Source: Siccirubricoccus sp. G192 (GTDB lineage: Bacteria > Pseudomonadota > Alphaproteobacteria > Acetobacterales > Acetobacteraceae). From it: a stretch of 64,000 nucleotides of DNA. The stretch is taken from contig NZ_JAHREN010000001.1 of NCBI RefSeq assembly GCF_019084075.1, positions 4,862,501 to 4,926,500 of the forward strand, read 5' to 3'. The position numbers and the translations under genes are program-made. The notes below the pieces were generated by a model, which saw only the letters and a list, made by a program, of their open reading frames with translations, was not told where the DNA came from and made no database searches. Below are positions 27,083-36,351 of this stretch, piece after piece (position 1 is the first letter of the stretch; each line of letters begins with the position of its first letter).

Positions 27083-27637
27083 ATGGCCCATCGACGACCC
27101 GATCGGCAGCATGCGGCATCGCGGCGCCGGCGGCGCGATTCGGCCGACAGGCTGGCGCGCGGCCTCGGCTGGTTCAGCATCGCCCTCGGCGCGACCGAGC
27201 TGCTGGCCTCGCGCGGCCTGACCCGCGCCCTCGGCATGGAGGGCAATGAGCGCCTGGTCGCCAGCTATGGGTTGCGCGAGATCGCCACCGGGGCCGGCAT
27301 CCTCGCCTCGGAGAATCCGGCGCCCTGGATCTGGGGCCGGGTGGGCGGCGACGTGCTCGATCTCGGCACCCTCGCCACCGCGCTGGATGGCCGCAATCCC
27401 CGGCAGGAGAATGCCGGCCTGGCCTTCGCGGCGGTGCTGGGCGTCACCGTGCTGGACGTGATCTGCGCCCGGGCGCTCGGTGGCCGGCGGCGGCAGGGCC
27501 GGGTGGGCTTCCGGGACTATGCCGACCGCAGCGGCCTGCCGCGCCCGTCGGAGGCGATGCGCGGCGCGGCGCGGGATTTCCAGGTGCCGCGGGACATGCG
27601 GGTGCCGGAACCACTGCGCCCCTACAAGGTGGCATAG
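27083..27637 (+). CDS. Conserved integral membrane protein (cyclase/dehydrase-associated type), function unknown
   Basis: A 184-residue protein from ATG 27083. A basic N-terminus (RRPDRQHAASRRRRRDSADR) precedes three or four hydrophobic segments, beginning with LARGLGWFSIALGATELLA. The sequence GLREIATGAGILASENPAPWIWGRVGGDVLDLGTLA is typical of small membrane proteins often labelled cyclase/dehydrase in methylotrophs and often found beside this type of zinc alcohol dehydrogenase. Only 17 bp separate it from the dehydrogenase gene, so they are probably co-transcribed. The role is unknown. Confidence 0.72.
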   Translation: MAHRRPDRQHAASRRRRRDSADRLARGLGWFSIALGATELLASRGLTRALGMEGNERLVASYGLREIATGAGILASENPAPWIWGRVGGDVLDLGTLATALDGRNPRQENAGLAFAAVLGVTVLDVICARALGGRRRQGRVGFRDYADRSGLPRPSEAMRGAARDFQVPRDMRVPEPLRPYKVA

Positions 27638-27790
27638 GGCAGCCCCGGCGGGAGGGCCGGAGCGCGGCCGCCCCGGGCTTCGCCCGAAGCGGCCCGGCCG
27701 CGACGCACCCGCTTGCCCCGCTGCGGCATGGAGGCTATATCGCCGCCTCCGCCGCACCGGCCATGCCGGGGCGGAGACGGGTCCGGGTGA

Positions 27791-27867
27791 CGGAGCGTAG
27801 CTCAGCCTGGTAGAGCACTGTGTTCGGGACGCAGGGGCCGGAGGTTCGAATCCTCTCGCTCCGACCA
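27791..27867 (+). tRNA. tRNA-Pro (anticodon CGG), CCA encoded
   Basis: A 77-nt cloverleaf with acceptor stem CGGAGCG/CGCTCCG, D-arm GCTCAGCCTGGTAGAGC, anticodon stem CTGTG/CGCAG with loop TTCGGGA (anticodon CGG) and T-arm GGAGG-TTCGAAT-CCTCT. The encoded CCA is at 27865-27867. No integrase or direct repeat suggests an island here. Confidence 0.95.
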
Positions 27868-27882
27868 GATCGGAACCGGCAG

Positions 27883-27912
27883 GCCCCTGCAGGAGCAAGC
27901 TCCTGCAGGGGC
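27883..27912. terminator. Perfect inverted repeat behind tRNA-Pro
   Basis: Two 14-bp arms, GCCCCTGCAGGAGC and its exact complement, are separated by only two bases. It lies 15 bp after the tRNA 3' end and is a probable terminator or processing signal, without a T-tract. Confidence 0.5.
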
Positions 27913-28089
27913 TTCGCAATTCCGGGCGGCGGTGCGGATGATCACAGCGGGGCTTGGCCGCCCCTCCAGCGCCGCCTCCGCCGCCTCTGCTGCACCAGCC
28001 GCCATCACGTTGCCGCTACGAAGCAAAGCGCGGGTTCCGCCCGCCGCACGCCCGGCGCATCGTTGCGCATAACAAGCCGGGAGGGCGAC

Positions 28090-28731
28090 ATGGCCAGATG
28101 GAGTGGGGTGCTGCTTGCTGCGGTGCTGGCGCTGGCGGCGCCTCGGGCCGAGGCGGCTCTATCCGGGCAAGCCTATTACGATGCCGCCGCCTGGCTAGCG
28201 GTGCTCCCTACGCCGGCTACGTTGGAGAGTTTCCCGAGCTACAGCATGGTCGCCTCAGATGGCTTCGGCGCCAAACCCGCTGTCGCGGTCTCCTCGGGCA
28301 GCTGGGGCGGCAGCTTCCAGTGCCTGGATGCTTTCGCCATCTGCACCGGCACCAACAGCATCACCTATACGCTGCCCTTCGAGATCATCGGCCTTGCCGG
28401 GCAGCTGGACTACCGGATGCCGATGTTCGTCGGCGCCTTCCCTCTGGACGCCTTCTACCCGCCGCTGGAGACGGGCATCCTGCCCAACGAGCCGGGCGGG
28501 TTGAGCGGTCTCTACCGCTACGACAGCTTCTTCGGCGTGCTCTTCGCCGCGCCGACCAATACCCTGACGGTGGCGCTGCGGTTCGAGAACCTGGACACTG
28601 GCGGCCCCTCTGACATGGTGAGCTTCCTGCTGACCAATGCCCGGGTCGTCACCGTGCCGGAGCCATCCGCACTGGCCCTGCTCTCCCTGGGCCTGCTCGG
28701 CATGACCCTGGCCGCCCGCCGCCGGACCTAG
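28090..28731 (+). CDS. PEP-CTERM sorting domain-containing protein
   Basis: A 213-residue exported protein. ATG 28090 follows GGGAGGG. It has a signal peptide (MARWSGVLLAAVLALAAPRAEA) and a C-terminal VPEPSALALLSLGLLGMTLAARRRT sorting signal. The body contains an aromatic-rich segment around SFQCLDAFAICTGTNSITYTLPFE, with two Cys 7 apart. It is predicted to be processed by exosortase and exported to the surface. The sequence 28052-28065 resembles a -24/-12 promoter but has wrong spacing, so its regulation may differ from the other three PEP-CTERM genes. Confidence 0.85.
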   Translation: MARWSGVLLAAVLALAAPRAEAALSGQAYYDAAAWLAVLPTPATLESFPSYSMVASDGFGAKPAVAVSSGSWGGSFQCLDAFAICTGTNSITYTLPFEIIGLAGQLDYRMPMFVGAFPLDAFYPPLETGILPNEPGGLSGLYRYDSFFGVLFAAPTNTLTVALRFENLDTGGPSDMVSFLLTNARVVTVPEPSALALLSLGLLGMTLAARRRT

Positions 28732-28746
28732 AATCGCAATACCCGC

Positions 28747-28772
28747 CCGGCGGCCCCTTGAAGGGCCGCCGG
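28747..28772. terminator. Hairpin after PEP-CTERM gene
   Basis: CCGGCGGCCC-6 nt-GGGCCGCCGG, a perfect 10-bp stem 16 bp after the stop codon. Confidence 0.5.
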
Positions 28773-28858
28773 AACACCGGTCCGATGCCCTGGATTGACC
28801 TCCCGGCCCGGCGATGGCACGCCTGCCGTTGCACGGAACGATCGGCAGGGAGCGCGCG

Positions 28859-30485
28859 ATGGCGGAGATCCTGGTCGTTGGCGCGGGCCCGGTCGGCCTG
28901 ACCATGGCGGCGGAACTCGCGCGGCATGGCGCCCGCTGCCGCATCATCGACCGGCTCGCGCAGCCCCTGCCCTATTGCCGCGCCATCGGCGTGACGCCCC
29001 GCACCCTCGAAGTCTGGGATGCCATGGGGATCGCCCGCGAGATGATCGATGCCGGAATCTGGATCGAGGGGCTGCGGTCGATCCTCCACGGCCAACCGCC
29101 GAGGGATGCCCGCCTTGAGCTTCCCGACCTGCCCTATGCCCAGCTCGGCCTGCCGCAATACGAGACGGAACGCCTGCTTGCCCGCCATCTCGGCCGCTTC
29201 GGCATCACGGTCGAGCGCGGGGTCACGCTCACGGGCCTGAGCCAGGATGCGGAGGGCGTCGCGGTGCGGCTCGAACAGGCCGGGGGCGGGCCGCCTGAGA
29301 GCGCCGGCTTCCGCTACGTGGTCGGCTGCGACGGGGCGCATAGCGCCGTGCGGCGCGCGCTCGGCATCGGTTTCGAGGGCGATGCCTTCCCGATGATGTT
29401 CATGCTCGGCGATGTCCATATCGGCTGGGACCTGCCGCGCGGGATGGCGCTCCGGGCCCTGCGCCTGGTCGAGGGCGGCGCGCCCGACATGTTCATCGCC
29501 ATTCCCCTGCCGGAGCCCGGCCGCTACAGGGTCTCCATGCTCGCACCCGCCGGGCTCGCCTCTCCCGGCGGTTCGGACCACGGCATCCAAGCCGAATTGC
29601 AGGGGCCGGATCTCCCGCAGATCCAGGCGGTGGCCGACGACCTGCTGCCCGACAGGCCGCGGCTCTCCGACCTGCGCTGGTCCTCGGTCTTCCGCATCAG
29701 CATGCGGCTTGCCGCGCATTACCGCCAGGGCCGGGCCTTCATCGCCGGCGACGCGGCGCATATCCATCCGCCGACCGGCGGACAGGGGATGAATACCGGC
29801 ATCCAGGACGCCTGCAACCTGGCCTGGAAGCTGGCGCTGGTCCTCAAGGGCGCGGCCCCGGAGAGCCTGCTCGACAGCTACGAGGCGGAACGGCGGCCCG
29901 TCGGCGCCGAGGTCGTCGCCCGCACCCGCGCCGCGAGCGAGGGCTATGGGCGCGAGGCGGGCAGCAAGCCGGATCGCCTCGCCGATACCCAGATCCTGGT
30001 CTCCTACCGCGGCACCGGCTGGGTCCGGGATGATGCCGGCGGCGCCGCCGGCCCGGCCGCCGGCGACCGCGCCCCGGATGCCATCGGCCTCCGGCGGCAC
30101 GGGGTCGGCTTCCCCCCTGCGGCTCTTCGATGTGCTGCGGGGGACGGAACACCTCCTGCTGGTGCATCTCGCCGGGGCGGGCATCCCTGGGAGCGCGGCG
30201 GATCTCGCGGGTTTCGCGCGGGAGGTGGGGCCGCGTCTCGGCCCCCATCTGCGGGTGGCCGCGATCGCGCCGGGGGCAGGCCTGCCGGAATGGCCCGGCC
30301 TTGCCTTCTACCATGATGCCGAGGGCGCATTTGCGGCCGCCTACGGCAAGGGGGAAGCGGCCTTTCTTGTCCGGCCCGATGGCCATATCGGCTGGCGCGG
30401 GCCATCCTGGCGGGATCCGGGCCTTGCCGCGCATCTGGACAGGATCCTCACCGTCCGGCCGGCTGTTCAGGCCCCGCCATCCTGA
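28859..30485 (+). CDS. FAD-dependent aromatic monooxygenase (PHBH family), single-base frameshift
   Basis: About 542 residues after repair, from ATG 28859. Group A flavin monooxygenase with Rossmann motif VVGAGPVGLTMAAELARHG, the NAD(P)H/FAD dual-binding motif VVGCDGAHSAVRRALG and the FAD ribityl motif FIAGDAAHIHPPTGGQGMNTGIQDACNLAWKL. The C-run at 30112-30117 has one C too many and cuts off the C-terminal thioredoxin-like domain, which continues in the next frame from LRLFDVLRG to LDRILTV. Such enzymes hydroxylate phenolic or aromatic substrates using NAD(P)H and O2; the substrate is unknown. Confidence 0.87.
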
Positions 30486-30549
30486 CGGCTTCCGGCGGGG
30501 CGGCCCCGTTCATGAGGCCGCCCGGTCCCGTCCTGCGCGAAGCAACCGC

Positions 30550-31224
30550 TCAGGCCGCCTTCGCAGCCTGGCGCCGCCCGGCCAGGCCGAGGCCGAGCAG
30601 GCCCAGGCCGAACAGCGCCAGGGAGGCCGGCTCGGGGACAGGGGTGGTGTGGAAGGACTGGCCGATGGAGCTGATCTGGGCCAGCCCCAGGTCAGCCGCG
30701 GAGACGTTGATGTCCTTCGTCACATACAGGGTGGTGTAGCCGGCGCCCAGCGGGATGACTTCGGATCGGTTGCAGCCAAGCAGGCTGCAGCTGACCTCCA
30801 CCTGCGCGACAATATTCGTCCTGGCGGCATCGCTGTAGACGGTCTCGGTGACCGACGCGACGGCCAGGCCGAGGAAGGTGCCGTTGAAGGTCAGGCCGAT
30901 CGAGGTGATTGGGGTTGCGCTGGTCACCTGATAGGTGATGAGCGCATCGTCGAAGGTCCCGAAGCCGGCGGTGAAGCCGCTGGCGAGGTTCAGGTTGCCG
31001 CCACTGGTGGAGGCGTCGATCTGGTTGCAGTTGGTCGGGAAGGCCAGGCCGCCGGCATTGGTGATGATGCAGCCGATATTCGAGAAGGTGCTGCCGCCCG
31101 AGCTGATCGGACCCACCGTTCCCGGCGCGTTGACGAGCGGAATGGCCGAGGCGGAGCCCATGCCCAGGGTGAGGCTGAGCGCGGCCGCCGCGCAGGTCGC
31201 CAGCAGGGCGGATCTGATCTGCAT
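30550..31224 (-). CDS. PEP-CTERM sorting domain-containing protein
   Basis: A 224-residue exported protein. ATG 31224 is preceded by AGGAGGAAG. Signal peptide MQIRSALLATCAAAALSLTLGMGSASA; C-terminal sorting signal PVPEPASLALFGLGLLGLGLAGRRQAAKAA. Four Cys occur as two close pairs (GCIITN...NCNQ and SCSLLGC). The body is Thr/Ser/Gly-rich and probably beta-structured. A near-perfect sigma-54 promoter lies at 31278-31292, about 42 nt ahead of the start by prediction. Confidence 0.87.
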   Translation of the reverse strand: MQIRSALLATCAAAALSLTLGMGSASAIPLVNAPGTVGPISSGGSTFSNIGCIITNAGGLAFPTNCNQIDASTSGGNLNLASGFTAGFGTFDDALITYQVTSATPITSIGLTFNGTFLGLAVASVTETVYSDAARTNIVAQVEVSCSLLGCNRSEVIPLGAGYTTLYVTKDINVSAADLGLAQISSIGQSFHTTPVPEPASLALFGLGLLGLGLAGRRQAAKAA

Positions 31225-31277
31225 GTCTTCCTCCTGGTGAAGGCGCCGGCCGGGAGCCAATCGCCTGGGATGCAGGG

Positions 31278-31292
31278 GCAAGCAGTGTGCCA
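31278..31292 (-). promoter_or_regulatory. Sigma-54 (-24/-12) promoter of the PEP-CTERM gene
   Basis: On the minus strand the sequence is TGGCAC-ACTGC-TTGC, a perfect match to TGGCAC-N5-TTGC with GG and GC 10 bases apart, 54 bp ahead of ATG 31224. Confidence 0.8.
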
Positions 31293-31299
31293 GGATTCT

Positions 31300-32134
31300 G
31301 CCGGCACCGGAGGTGGGCGCGCGGGCTTGCGACACGAGTTCGTGGGCGCGTTTCTATCACGTCGATGTATTCCATGTATTCAATACTCAATCAGTCTTAT
31401 CTCGGCTTCGCGACATGATCCAACGGATGCACAACTTTTTGGGTTGGGGTCTGGCCAATCGAATCCTGGCATCGGCTAACCGGCTCTGGCCGCAAGGCTG
31501 TAAGAACCGCCGACATTTTTCCCGATGTCCTGGAACGAAGTCCTGGAACGAAGTCCTGATTCATTACGGATCATCTGTTACGATTCGTTGAATATCCAGA
31601 AGAACATGGCCGTGCGCCAAAGTTTCTATTTTTAAATCCATCAGTCCGTATTCGGGACGATCATGACTTTGCTGCCGTGCCTCGCAGCCCCGCATCGGAG
31701 CGATTCGACATCAATCCGGCGCCCCGGGTGATCTCAATGGAGGAGGAGGTGCGGTGGCGCGCGGCCCGGAGTCGGGTTTCCTTACAGGTCGGCAATGCCG
31801 ATCAGAGCCTATGCGGACGGCCCGTTCCCGATGATGGGAAGCGCCCTGCGGCCGACAGATCCCGCAAGGCTGTCTTGCCCGATCCGAACACGCTCCAAGA
31901 GACCGGGTTGGTCGGGCAGGTCTGACCCCGCCCCCTGCCAGGAGGCCAGTTCCTGCATTGCCCTGAGGGATGCGACCGGTCCTGGTCGGGCCGGGGGCAG
32001 CCCGGCACCGGCCGGTGGAGGCATCCGACCCATCGCAACCAATTCAGTCCGCCCGCTGGAATCCCTGTCGCAATTCTGTCCGCAACATTGCTAACTTGTA
32101 ATCCCGAGCGGTGGTGCTCAGAGGGAGGCTAGCA
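31300..32134. other. Long non-coding gap with an AT-richer centre
   Basis: About 830 bp without a convincing gene. The middle (31340-31660) is clearly less GC-rich than its surroundings and includes a 13-bp tandem duplication (see 31527). Frames here show no family features, ribosome-binding site or GC3 bias. It may hold upstream activator sites for the sigma-54 promoter at 31278 or a decayed element. Confidence 0.5.
31527..31558. repeat. 13-bp tandem repeat, 2.5 copies
   Basis: GTCCTGGAACGAA is repeated head to tail at 31527 and 31540, followed by GTCCTG. Confidence 0.7.
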
Positions 32135-32398
32135 ATGAAATTCCCCGTCTTCAGGCATATCGGCGAGCATACTTGGCTCTGGATCGCCGGCTTCGCGGTG
32201 CTGGGCGCGGTCATGGCCATGCTGCGCCTGAGCACCCCGGCCGCCGTCTCCTTCATGGTGGTCGGCCTGCTGATCATGATGAAGAGCCAGGGCACCAGCA
32301 TCCTGTCGGTTGTCACCGCGGATCCGGTCCCCGAAGAGGAAGCCGCGGAAAGCCCCGCTTCCGGCACAATCGCGGCCCCGACCCAAAAGGCGGCGTAG
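32135..32398 (+). CDS. Small two-span membrane protein, function unknown
   Basis: An 87-residue protein. ATG 32135 follows AGGGAGG. Two hydrophobic segments (LWIAGFAVLGAVMAMLRL and AAVSFMVVGLLIMM) form a helical hairpin, followed by an acidic C-terminal tail (DPVPEEEAAESPASG). No family is recognised. The upstream gap is long and the gene seems monocistronic. Confidence 0.65.
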   Translation: MKFPVFRHIGEHTWLWIAGFAVLGAVMAMLRLSTPAAVSFMVVGLLIMMKSQGTSILSVVTADPVPEEEAAESPASGTIAAPTQKAA

Positions 32399-32527
32399 CG
32401 CGCCCGCCGGGCAGGCGGACCCGGGGAAGACCAGCTCCCGGGCCCCTGGCCCGGACCTGCAGGCAAGGCCCCGCAGGCAAGGCCCCGCAGGCGGCGCGCC
32501 GGCGGGGCTTGCCGCGCCTGCCCGCGG

Positions 32528-32725
32528 TCAGCCCCGGCCGGTGCCCGCTGCCCAGAGCATCAGCCGCTGCGCCGGCCAGGCCCAGGCGATGCCGGCAACC
32601 AGGAAAAAGGGCGCCTGCCAAGCCCAGTGCAGCCGCAGCACATGGTCGGCCAGCGCCACCACGCCCCCGACATAGAGCAGGAATCCGAGCAGCCCGAGCG
32701 GGATGGCGATGACGGTGCGCGACAT
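32528..32725 (-). CDS. DUF2842 family membrane protein
   Basis: A 65-residue protein from ATG 32725 with two transmembrane spans ([24 protein letters not shown] and [23 protein letters not shown]). The [20 protein letters not shown] stretch is the DUF2842 signature. This family is confined mainly to alphaproteobacteria and has no known function. Divergent from apt, which fits one shared 130-bp promoter region. Confidence 0.8.
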   Translation of the reverse strand: MSRTVIAIPLGLLGFLLYVGGVVALADHVLRLHWAWQAPFFLVAGIAWAWPAQRLMLWAAGTGRG

Positions 32726-32856
32726 GCGACGCCACATGGCGCAAGCCGGCGGCCGCGCCAAGCCCCGCCCCCGGTTGCGGCGCGGCGCATGGGGTGCTTA
32801 GAGCGGTCCCGACCCGCCGCCCCAGGCCCAAGCCCGCGACCCCGGAAGGACCGGCC

Positions 32857-33403
32857 ATGACCCAGACCGCAGCCGATACGGAGACGCTCGACCTGCGGGC
32901 GCATATCCGCGGCATCCCGGATTTCCCGAAGCCCGGCATCCTGTTCTACGACATCTCCACCCTGCTCCGGCACGGCCCCGCCTGGCGCGCTGCCATGGCC
33001 AGGCTGGCCCGCATCATCCGCCCCTATCGGCCGGACCTGCTGGCCGGCATCGAGAGCCGCGGCTTCCTCGTCGCCGCCCCCCCTGGCGCTGGAACTCGGG
33101 CTCGGCTTCATCATGCTGCGCAAGCCGCGCAAGCTGCCGGGGGCGACCATCGGCCTCGACTATGCGCTGGAATACGGCTCCGACCGGATCGAGATGCAGG
33201 CGGATGCGGTGGTGCCCGGCCAGCGCGTGGTGCTGCTGGACGACCTGCTGGCCACCGGCGGCACCATGGCGGCGGCGATCGCGCTGCTACGCCAGGCGGG
33301 CGCCGAGGTGCCGGCCGCCGCGGCGCTGATCGAGCTGACCTTCCTCGGCGGCCGCACCCGCCTCGACCTGCCTTTCGAGGCGCTGCTGCGCTACGACAGT
33401 TGA
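32857..33403 (+). CDS. apt: Adenine phosphoribosyltransferase, single-base frameshift
   Basis: About 181 residues after repair. ATG 32857 follows CGGAAGGA. The first frame gives [23 protein letters not shown] and [12 protein letters not shown]; the C-run at 33077-33083 has one C too many, and the next frame continues [20 protein letters not shown] and the PRPP-binding motif [18 protein letters not shown]. The enzyme salvages adenine to AMP with PRPP. All conserved parts are present, so the break is best explained as a sequencing error. Confidence 0.9.
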
Positions 33404-33410
33404 CACCGCC

Positions 33411-33608
33411 CGATGGCCGGAGGGCGCTTGCGCCCGGAGGGCTGAATCGGCCGGTAGAGGCAAACCCCCGATGGCCGCAGGGCGCCTGCGCCCGGAGGAC
33501 TGAATCGGCCGGTAGAGGCAAATCCGCCCGAGGGCCGAAGGGCGCCTGCGCCCGGAGGGCCGAATCGGTCGGCGGATGCCAAACCGCCCGAGGGCCGAAG
33601 GGCTTTCC
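33411..33608. repeat. Minisatellite of 58-60-bp units, about 3.3 copies
   Basis: Units begin at 33411, 33469, 33529 and 33589 (last one partial). Each carries a small palindrome of the type GGGCGCxTGCGCCC and a CTGAATCGGCCGGTAGAGGCAAA-like tail. It fills most of the 326-bp gap between apt and the Tat-exported protein; nothing else is seen there. Confidence 0.85.
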
Positions 33609-33729
33609 GGTCCAAGGGTTGAAGGTCGGGCGAAGGTCCGGGCCAGGTGCCCGCGCCAGCCCATCGCCGCATAGGGACCTGCCCCGGCCAGGCGGCCGGG
33701 CCGAAGCTGCAAGAGAGGGGGGACCAGCG

Positions 33730-34731
33730 ATGACCGACCGCCTCGTGCCGACCCGGCGTGGCCTGCTGCTCGGCGCCGCCGCCGCCACCCTGCCCGGCCG
33801 GGCCGGCGCCATGCTGCCCGCCACCGCGAAGCTGCTGGTGCCGGGGCCGGAGGATGGGCCGCTGGCCCGCTGGTCGGAGCGGCTCGCCGCCGCCCTCGCC
33901 CGCGGCGCGACCAGCGCGGTGAGCCTGGAGCGCAGCGTGCTCGGCGGCGCCGATGGCGTCACCGCGGCGAACCGCTTCGCCACCCAGGCCGCGCCGGATG
34001 GCCGCACCCTGCTGGTGCTGCCCGGCGCCGCGGCGCAGGCCCGGCTGGTGGGCGACCCGCGCGCCCGCTTCGATGCCGCCGGCTGGCTGCCGGTCTGCGC
34101 CATGCAGGGGATCGCGGTGGTGGCCGGGCGGGGCTTCCCGGCCGCCGGGGCGCCGCTGCGGCTCGGCCTGCCGGCGGCGGACGCGCCCGGCGCGGCGGCG
34201 CTGCTCGGGCTCGACCTGCTGGGCGTCACCGCCACCCCGGTGCTCGGCCTGTCGCCGGACCAGGCGGAGGCGGCGCTGGCCCAGGGCGCGGTGGAGGCCA
34301 TCCTGCTCCAGGGCGCCGAGGTGCCGGCCCGGCTGGCGGCGCTGCAGGCGCGGCCCTGGTTCACCCTCGATGCCGCCGGGGCGCGCGACAGCACGCTGCC
34401 GGAAACCCCGGCCCTGCCCGATCTCGCGGCCAGCGGCGCGGCGCCGCCCTCGGCGCCCCTCTGGGCCGCCTTCCACGCGGCGGCGGCGGCGGCACGGCTG
34501 CGCGCGGCGCTGGTGTTGCCGGCGCTGACCCCGGCCAATCTGGTGGCGCTCTGGCGCGGCGCAGCGCAGCGCTGGCAGGAGGAGGAGAGCCGCGCCGGCC
34601 TGCCCGCCGGGCTGCGCATCCGCACCGGGGCCGAGGCGGCGCCGCTGCTCGCCGCACTGGTGCCCCCGGCGGCGGCGACCCTGGCCTATCGGGACTGGCT
34701 GCGGCGGCGGCTGAACTGGCGCCCGGAATAG
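33730..34731 (+). CDS. Exported protein distantly like Bug/TTT solute receptors
   Basis: A 333-residue protein from ATG 33730. The N-terminus has a twin-arginine signal ([20 protein letters not shown]). The fold pattern ([12 protein letters not shown], then [20 protein letters not shown]) recalls the Bug family of tripartite tricarboxylate transporter receptors, in which a DG-x-T-L motif follows the first half. But the sequence is unusually Ala-rich and the family consensus VGFxPGGxxD is absent, so it may be a diverged or non-transport member. The N-terminal location is periplasmic by Tat. Moderate confidence in the gene, low in the role. Confidence 0.68.
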   Translation: MTDRLVPTRRGLLLGAAAATLPGRAGAMLPATAKLLVPGPEDGPLARWSERLAAALARGATSAVSLERSVLGGADGVTAANRFATQAAPDGRTLLVLPGAAAQARLVGDPRARFDAAGWLPVCAMQGIAVVAGRGFPAAGAPLRLGLPAADAPGAAALLGLDLLGVTATPVLGLSPDQAEAALAQGAVEAILLQGAEVPARLAALQARPWFTLDAAGARDSTLPETPALPDLAASGAAPPSAPLWAAFHAAAAAARLRAALVLPALTPANLVALWRGAAQRWQEEESRAGLPAGLRIRTGAEAAPLLAALVPPAAATLAYRDWLRRRLNWRPE

Positions 34732-34975
34732 GGGCGGGACCCGTCGCCAAGGCCTTGCCATGGCGCCTGCCGCGCGATGCCCTGGCCATGGCAGACCGGG
34801 CCTGCGACACCGAAGCCCGCCGCGAGCAGATCGCGGCTGATACCAGCGGCCGATTTCATCGACCCCTGGTATGCTTTTTTCTTGCCCTCAATCGCCGGGC
34901 GCAAACCTCCGGTTTGCTTGGCTTCGCGCCACTCGGCGCGGGCGCCGTTCGGCGCCTCGGACCGGTCCGTTGGTA

Positions 34976-35569
34976 CTAGGGCGCGGATGGGTAAGCTTCG
35001 CGCTCATCCGCAGCAATCCCGCGGATGACACGGCAGGGGTTGCCGGCCGCAAATACCCGGGCTGGAAGGTCGCGCGTCACGACGCTGCCGGCGCCGATCA
35101 CCGTGCCCGATCCGATGCGCACGCCAGGCAGGATGAAGGCCCCCGCCCCCACCCATACATCCGATCCGATCTCGACCGGCTTGCCATATTCCTGCTTCCG
35201 GCGCAGGGCGGCATCGAGGGGATGCATCGGCGTCAGGATCTGGACGCCCGGCCCGAAGAGCGTGTAGTCGCCTATACGAACCCGGCAGACATCGAGAACT
35301 ATGCAGTTGAAGTTGAAGAATACGCGCTCGCCCAGCTCTATGTTGGAGCCGTAGTCACAGTAGAATGGCGGCTGCATCCATACCGTGTCACCGCCTTTTG
35401 CAAAAATCTGCCTGCAAAGCTCACGGCGCAGATCTTCGTCCGCGTCACTGGACGCGTTGAGCTTCTGGCACAGATCCCTGACCCTGTATCTGGCAGCGAC
35501 GAGATCGGGATCGAGAGCATCGTAAAGCTCCCCAGCCAGCATTTTTTCGCGTTCGGTGTGCATTTGCAT
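34976..35569 (-). CDS. Maltose/galactoside O-acetyltransferase family protein
   Basis: A 197-residue left-handed beta-helix acetyltransferase of the LacA/Maa/NodL type. The N-terminal Mac domain is TEREKMLAGELYDALDPDL; the hexapeptide-repeat region runs from YGSNIELGERVFFNFNCIVLD to WVGAGAFILPGVRIGSGTVIGAGSVVTRDLP. The catalytic His is in PMHPLDAALRR. It would transfer acetyl from acetyl-CoA to a sugar hydroxyl. The base composition is slightly lower in GC than the neighbours, which could mean acquisition. Start 35569 or 35563. Confidence 0.9.
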   Translation of the reverse strand: MQMHTEREKMLAGELYDALDPDLVAARYRVRDLCQKLNASSDADEDLRRELCRQIFAKGGDTVWMQPPFYCDYGSNIELGERVFFNFNCIVLDVCRVRIGDYTLFGPGVQILTPMHPLDAALRRKQEYGKPVEIGSDVWVGAGAFILPGVRIGSGTVIGAGSVVTRDLPARVFAAGNPCRVIRGIAADEREAYPSAP

Positions 35570-35801
35570 TTCCCAGTGCGAAGTTTTCCCATCGGTAGCC
35601 GGATGCAGGAATCACGCTCAAGCGAATGCCATTGCCGGCCCATCGGCCAGGGCCGATCGCGAGGGTGAAGCACGGGCCGCGACCCATGGGTATCCCGCTC
35701 GGGAGCCGGCGCTGTCCCGGCTGGACAGCCGGCCCGGCATTGCCGCCTGATGCGGCAGGCAGGATCGCGGCGGCCAGCCGCACGCCAAACGGAGATGCGC
35801 C

Positions 35802-36344
35802 ATGCCCGATTTCCACGCGCGCCTTTCGCATGTCGCGCTGCAGGTGCAGGACCTGCCGAGGATGCAGCGCTTCTATGCCGAGGTGCTCGGCCTCGAGGTC
35901 AGCGACCAGGGCACCGCCAGGGATCTGGGCTGCGAGATGGTGTTCATGAGCGGCAGCGCCGCGGCGCACCACCAGCTCGTACTGATGTCGGGCGCGCCCG
36001 GGCAGCGCGCGCCCTCGCGGGTCAACCACCTGGCCTTCGCGGTCGATTCCCTGGCGGCGCTGCGCGCCATCCGCGACCATGCGCTCGCCCTGGGGGCGAC
36101 CGGGATGCGCCAGATCGACCACGGGAATGCCTGGTCGGTCTATTTCGCGGACCCCGAGGGCAATCCGCTGGAAGCCTTCCTGGACACGCCCTTCCACGTG
36201 CCGCAGCCGCATGGCCGCGCCTTCGACCTCGACCAGCCCGATGCGGTGATCATCGCGGAGACGGAGCGGGCCTGCCGCCAGGACCCGGGCTTCCTGCCGC
36301 GGACGCGCTGGGCAGAACAGCACGCCGCGCGGCTCGGGACCTGA
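35802..36344 (+). CDS. VOC family protein (extradiol dioxygenase/glyoxalase-like)
   Basis: A 180-residue vicinal-oxygen-chelate protein: two beta-alpha-beta-beta-beta modules. Candidate metal ligands are His in LSHVALQV, His in VNHLAFAV and Glu in GNPLEAFLD, spaced as in the family. It might act on a catechol or on a methylglyoxal adduct; the reaction is not clear. Start ATG 35802 follows GGAG at a suitable distance. Confidence 0.85.
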   Translation: MPDFHARLSHVALQVQDLPRMQRFYAEVLGLEVSDQGTARDLGCEMVFMSGSAAAHHQLVLMSGAPGQRAPSRVNHLAFAVDSLAALRAIRDHALALGATGMRQIDHGNAWSVYFADPEGNPLEAFLDTPFHVPQPHGRAFDLDQPDAVIIAETERACRQDPGFLPRTRWAEQHAARLGT

Positions 36345-36351
36345 ACCTTCC

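Noticed and set aside
27791-27867. tRNA-Pro as an island attachment site
   Set aside because: No integrase gene follows and no repeat of the tRNA 3' end was seen downstream.
28052-28065. Sigma-54 promoter CCGG-CGCATCG-TTGC before the PEP-CTERM gene at 28090
   Set aside because: GG and GC are 9 bases apart instead of 10, and the start codon would lie only about 13 nt after the transcript start.
31313-31591. Protein-coding frame in the lower-GC gap
   Set aside because: No ribosome-binding site, no family feature and no signal or coding bias; it begins in the promoter area of the opposite gene.
33411-33608. CRISPR array
   Set aside because: The units are contiguous and nearly identical over their full 58-60 bp, so there are no unique spacers, and no cas genes occur.
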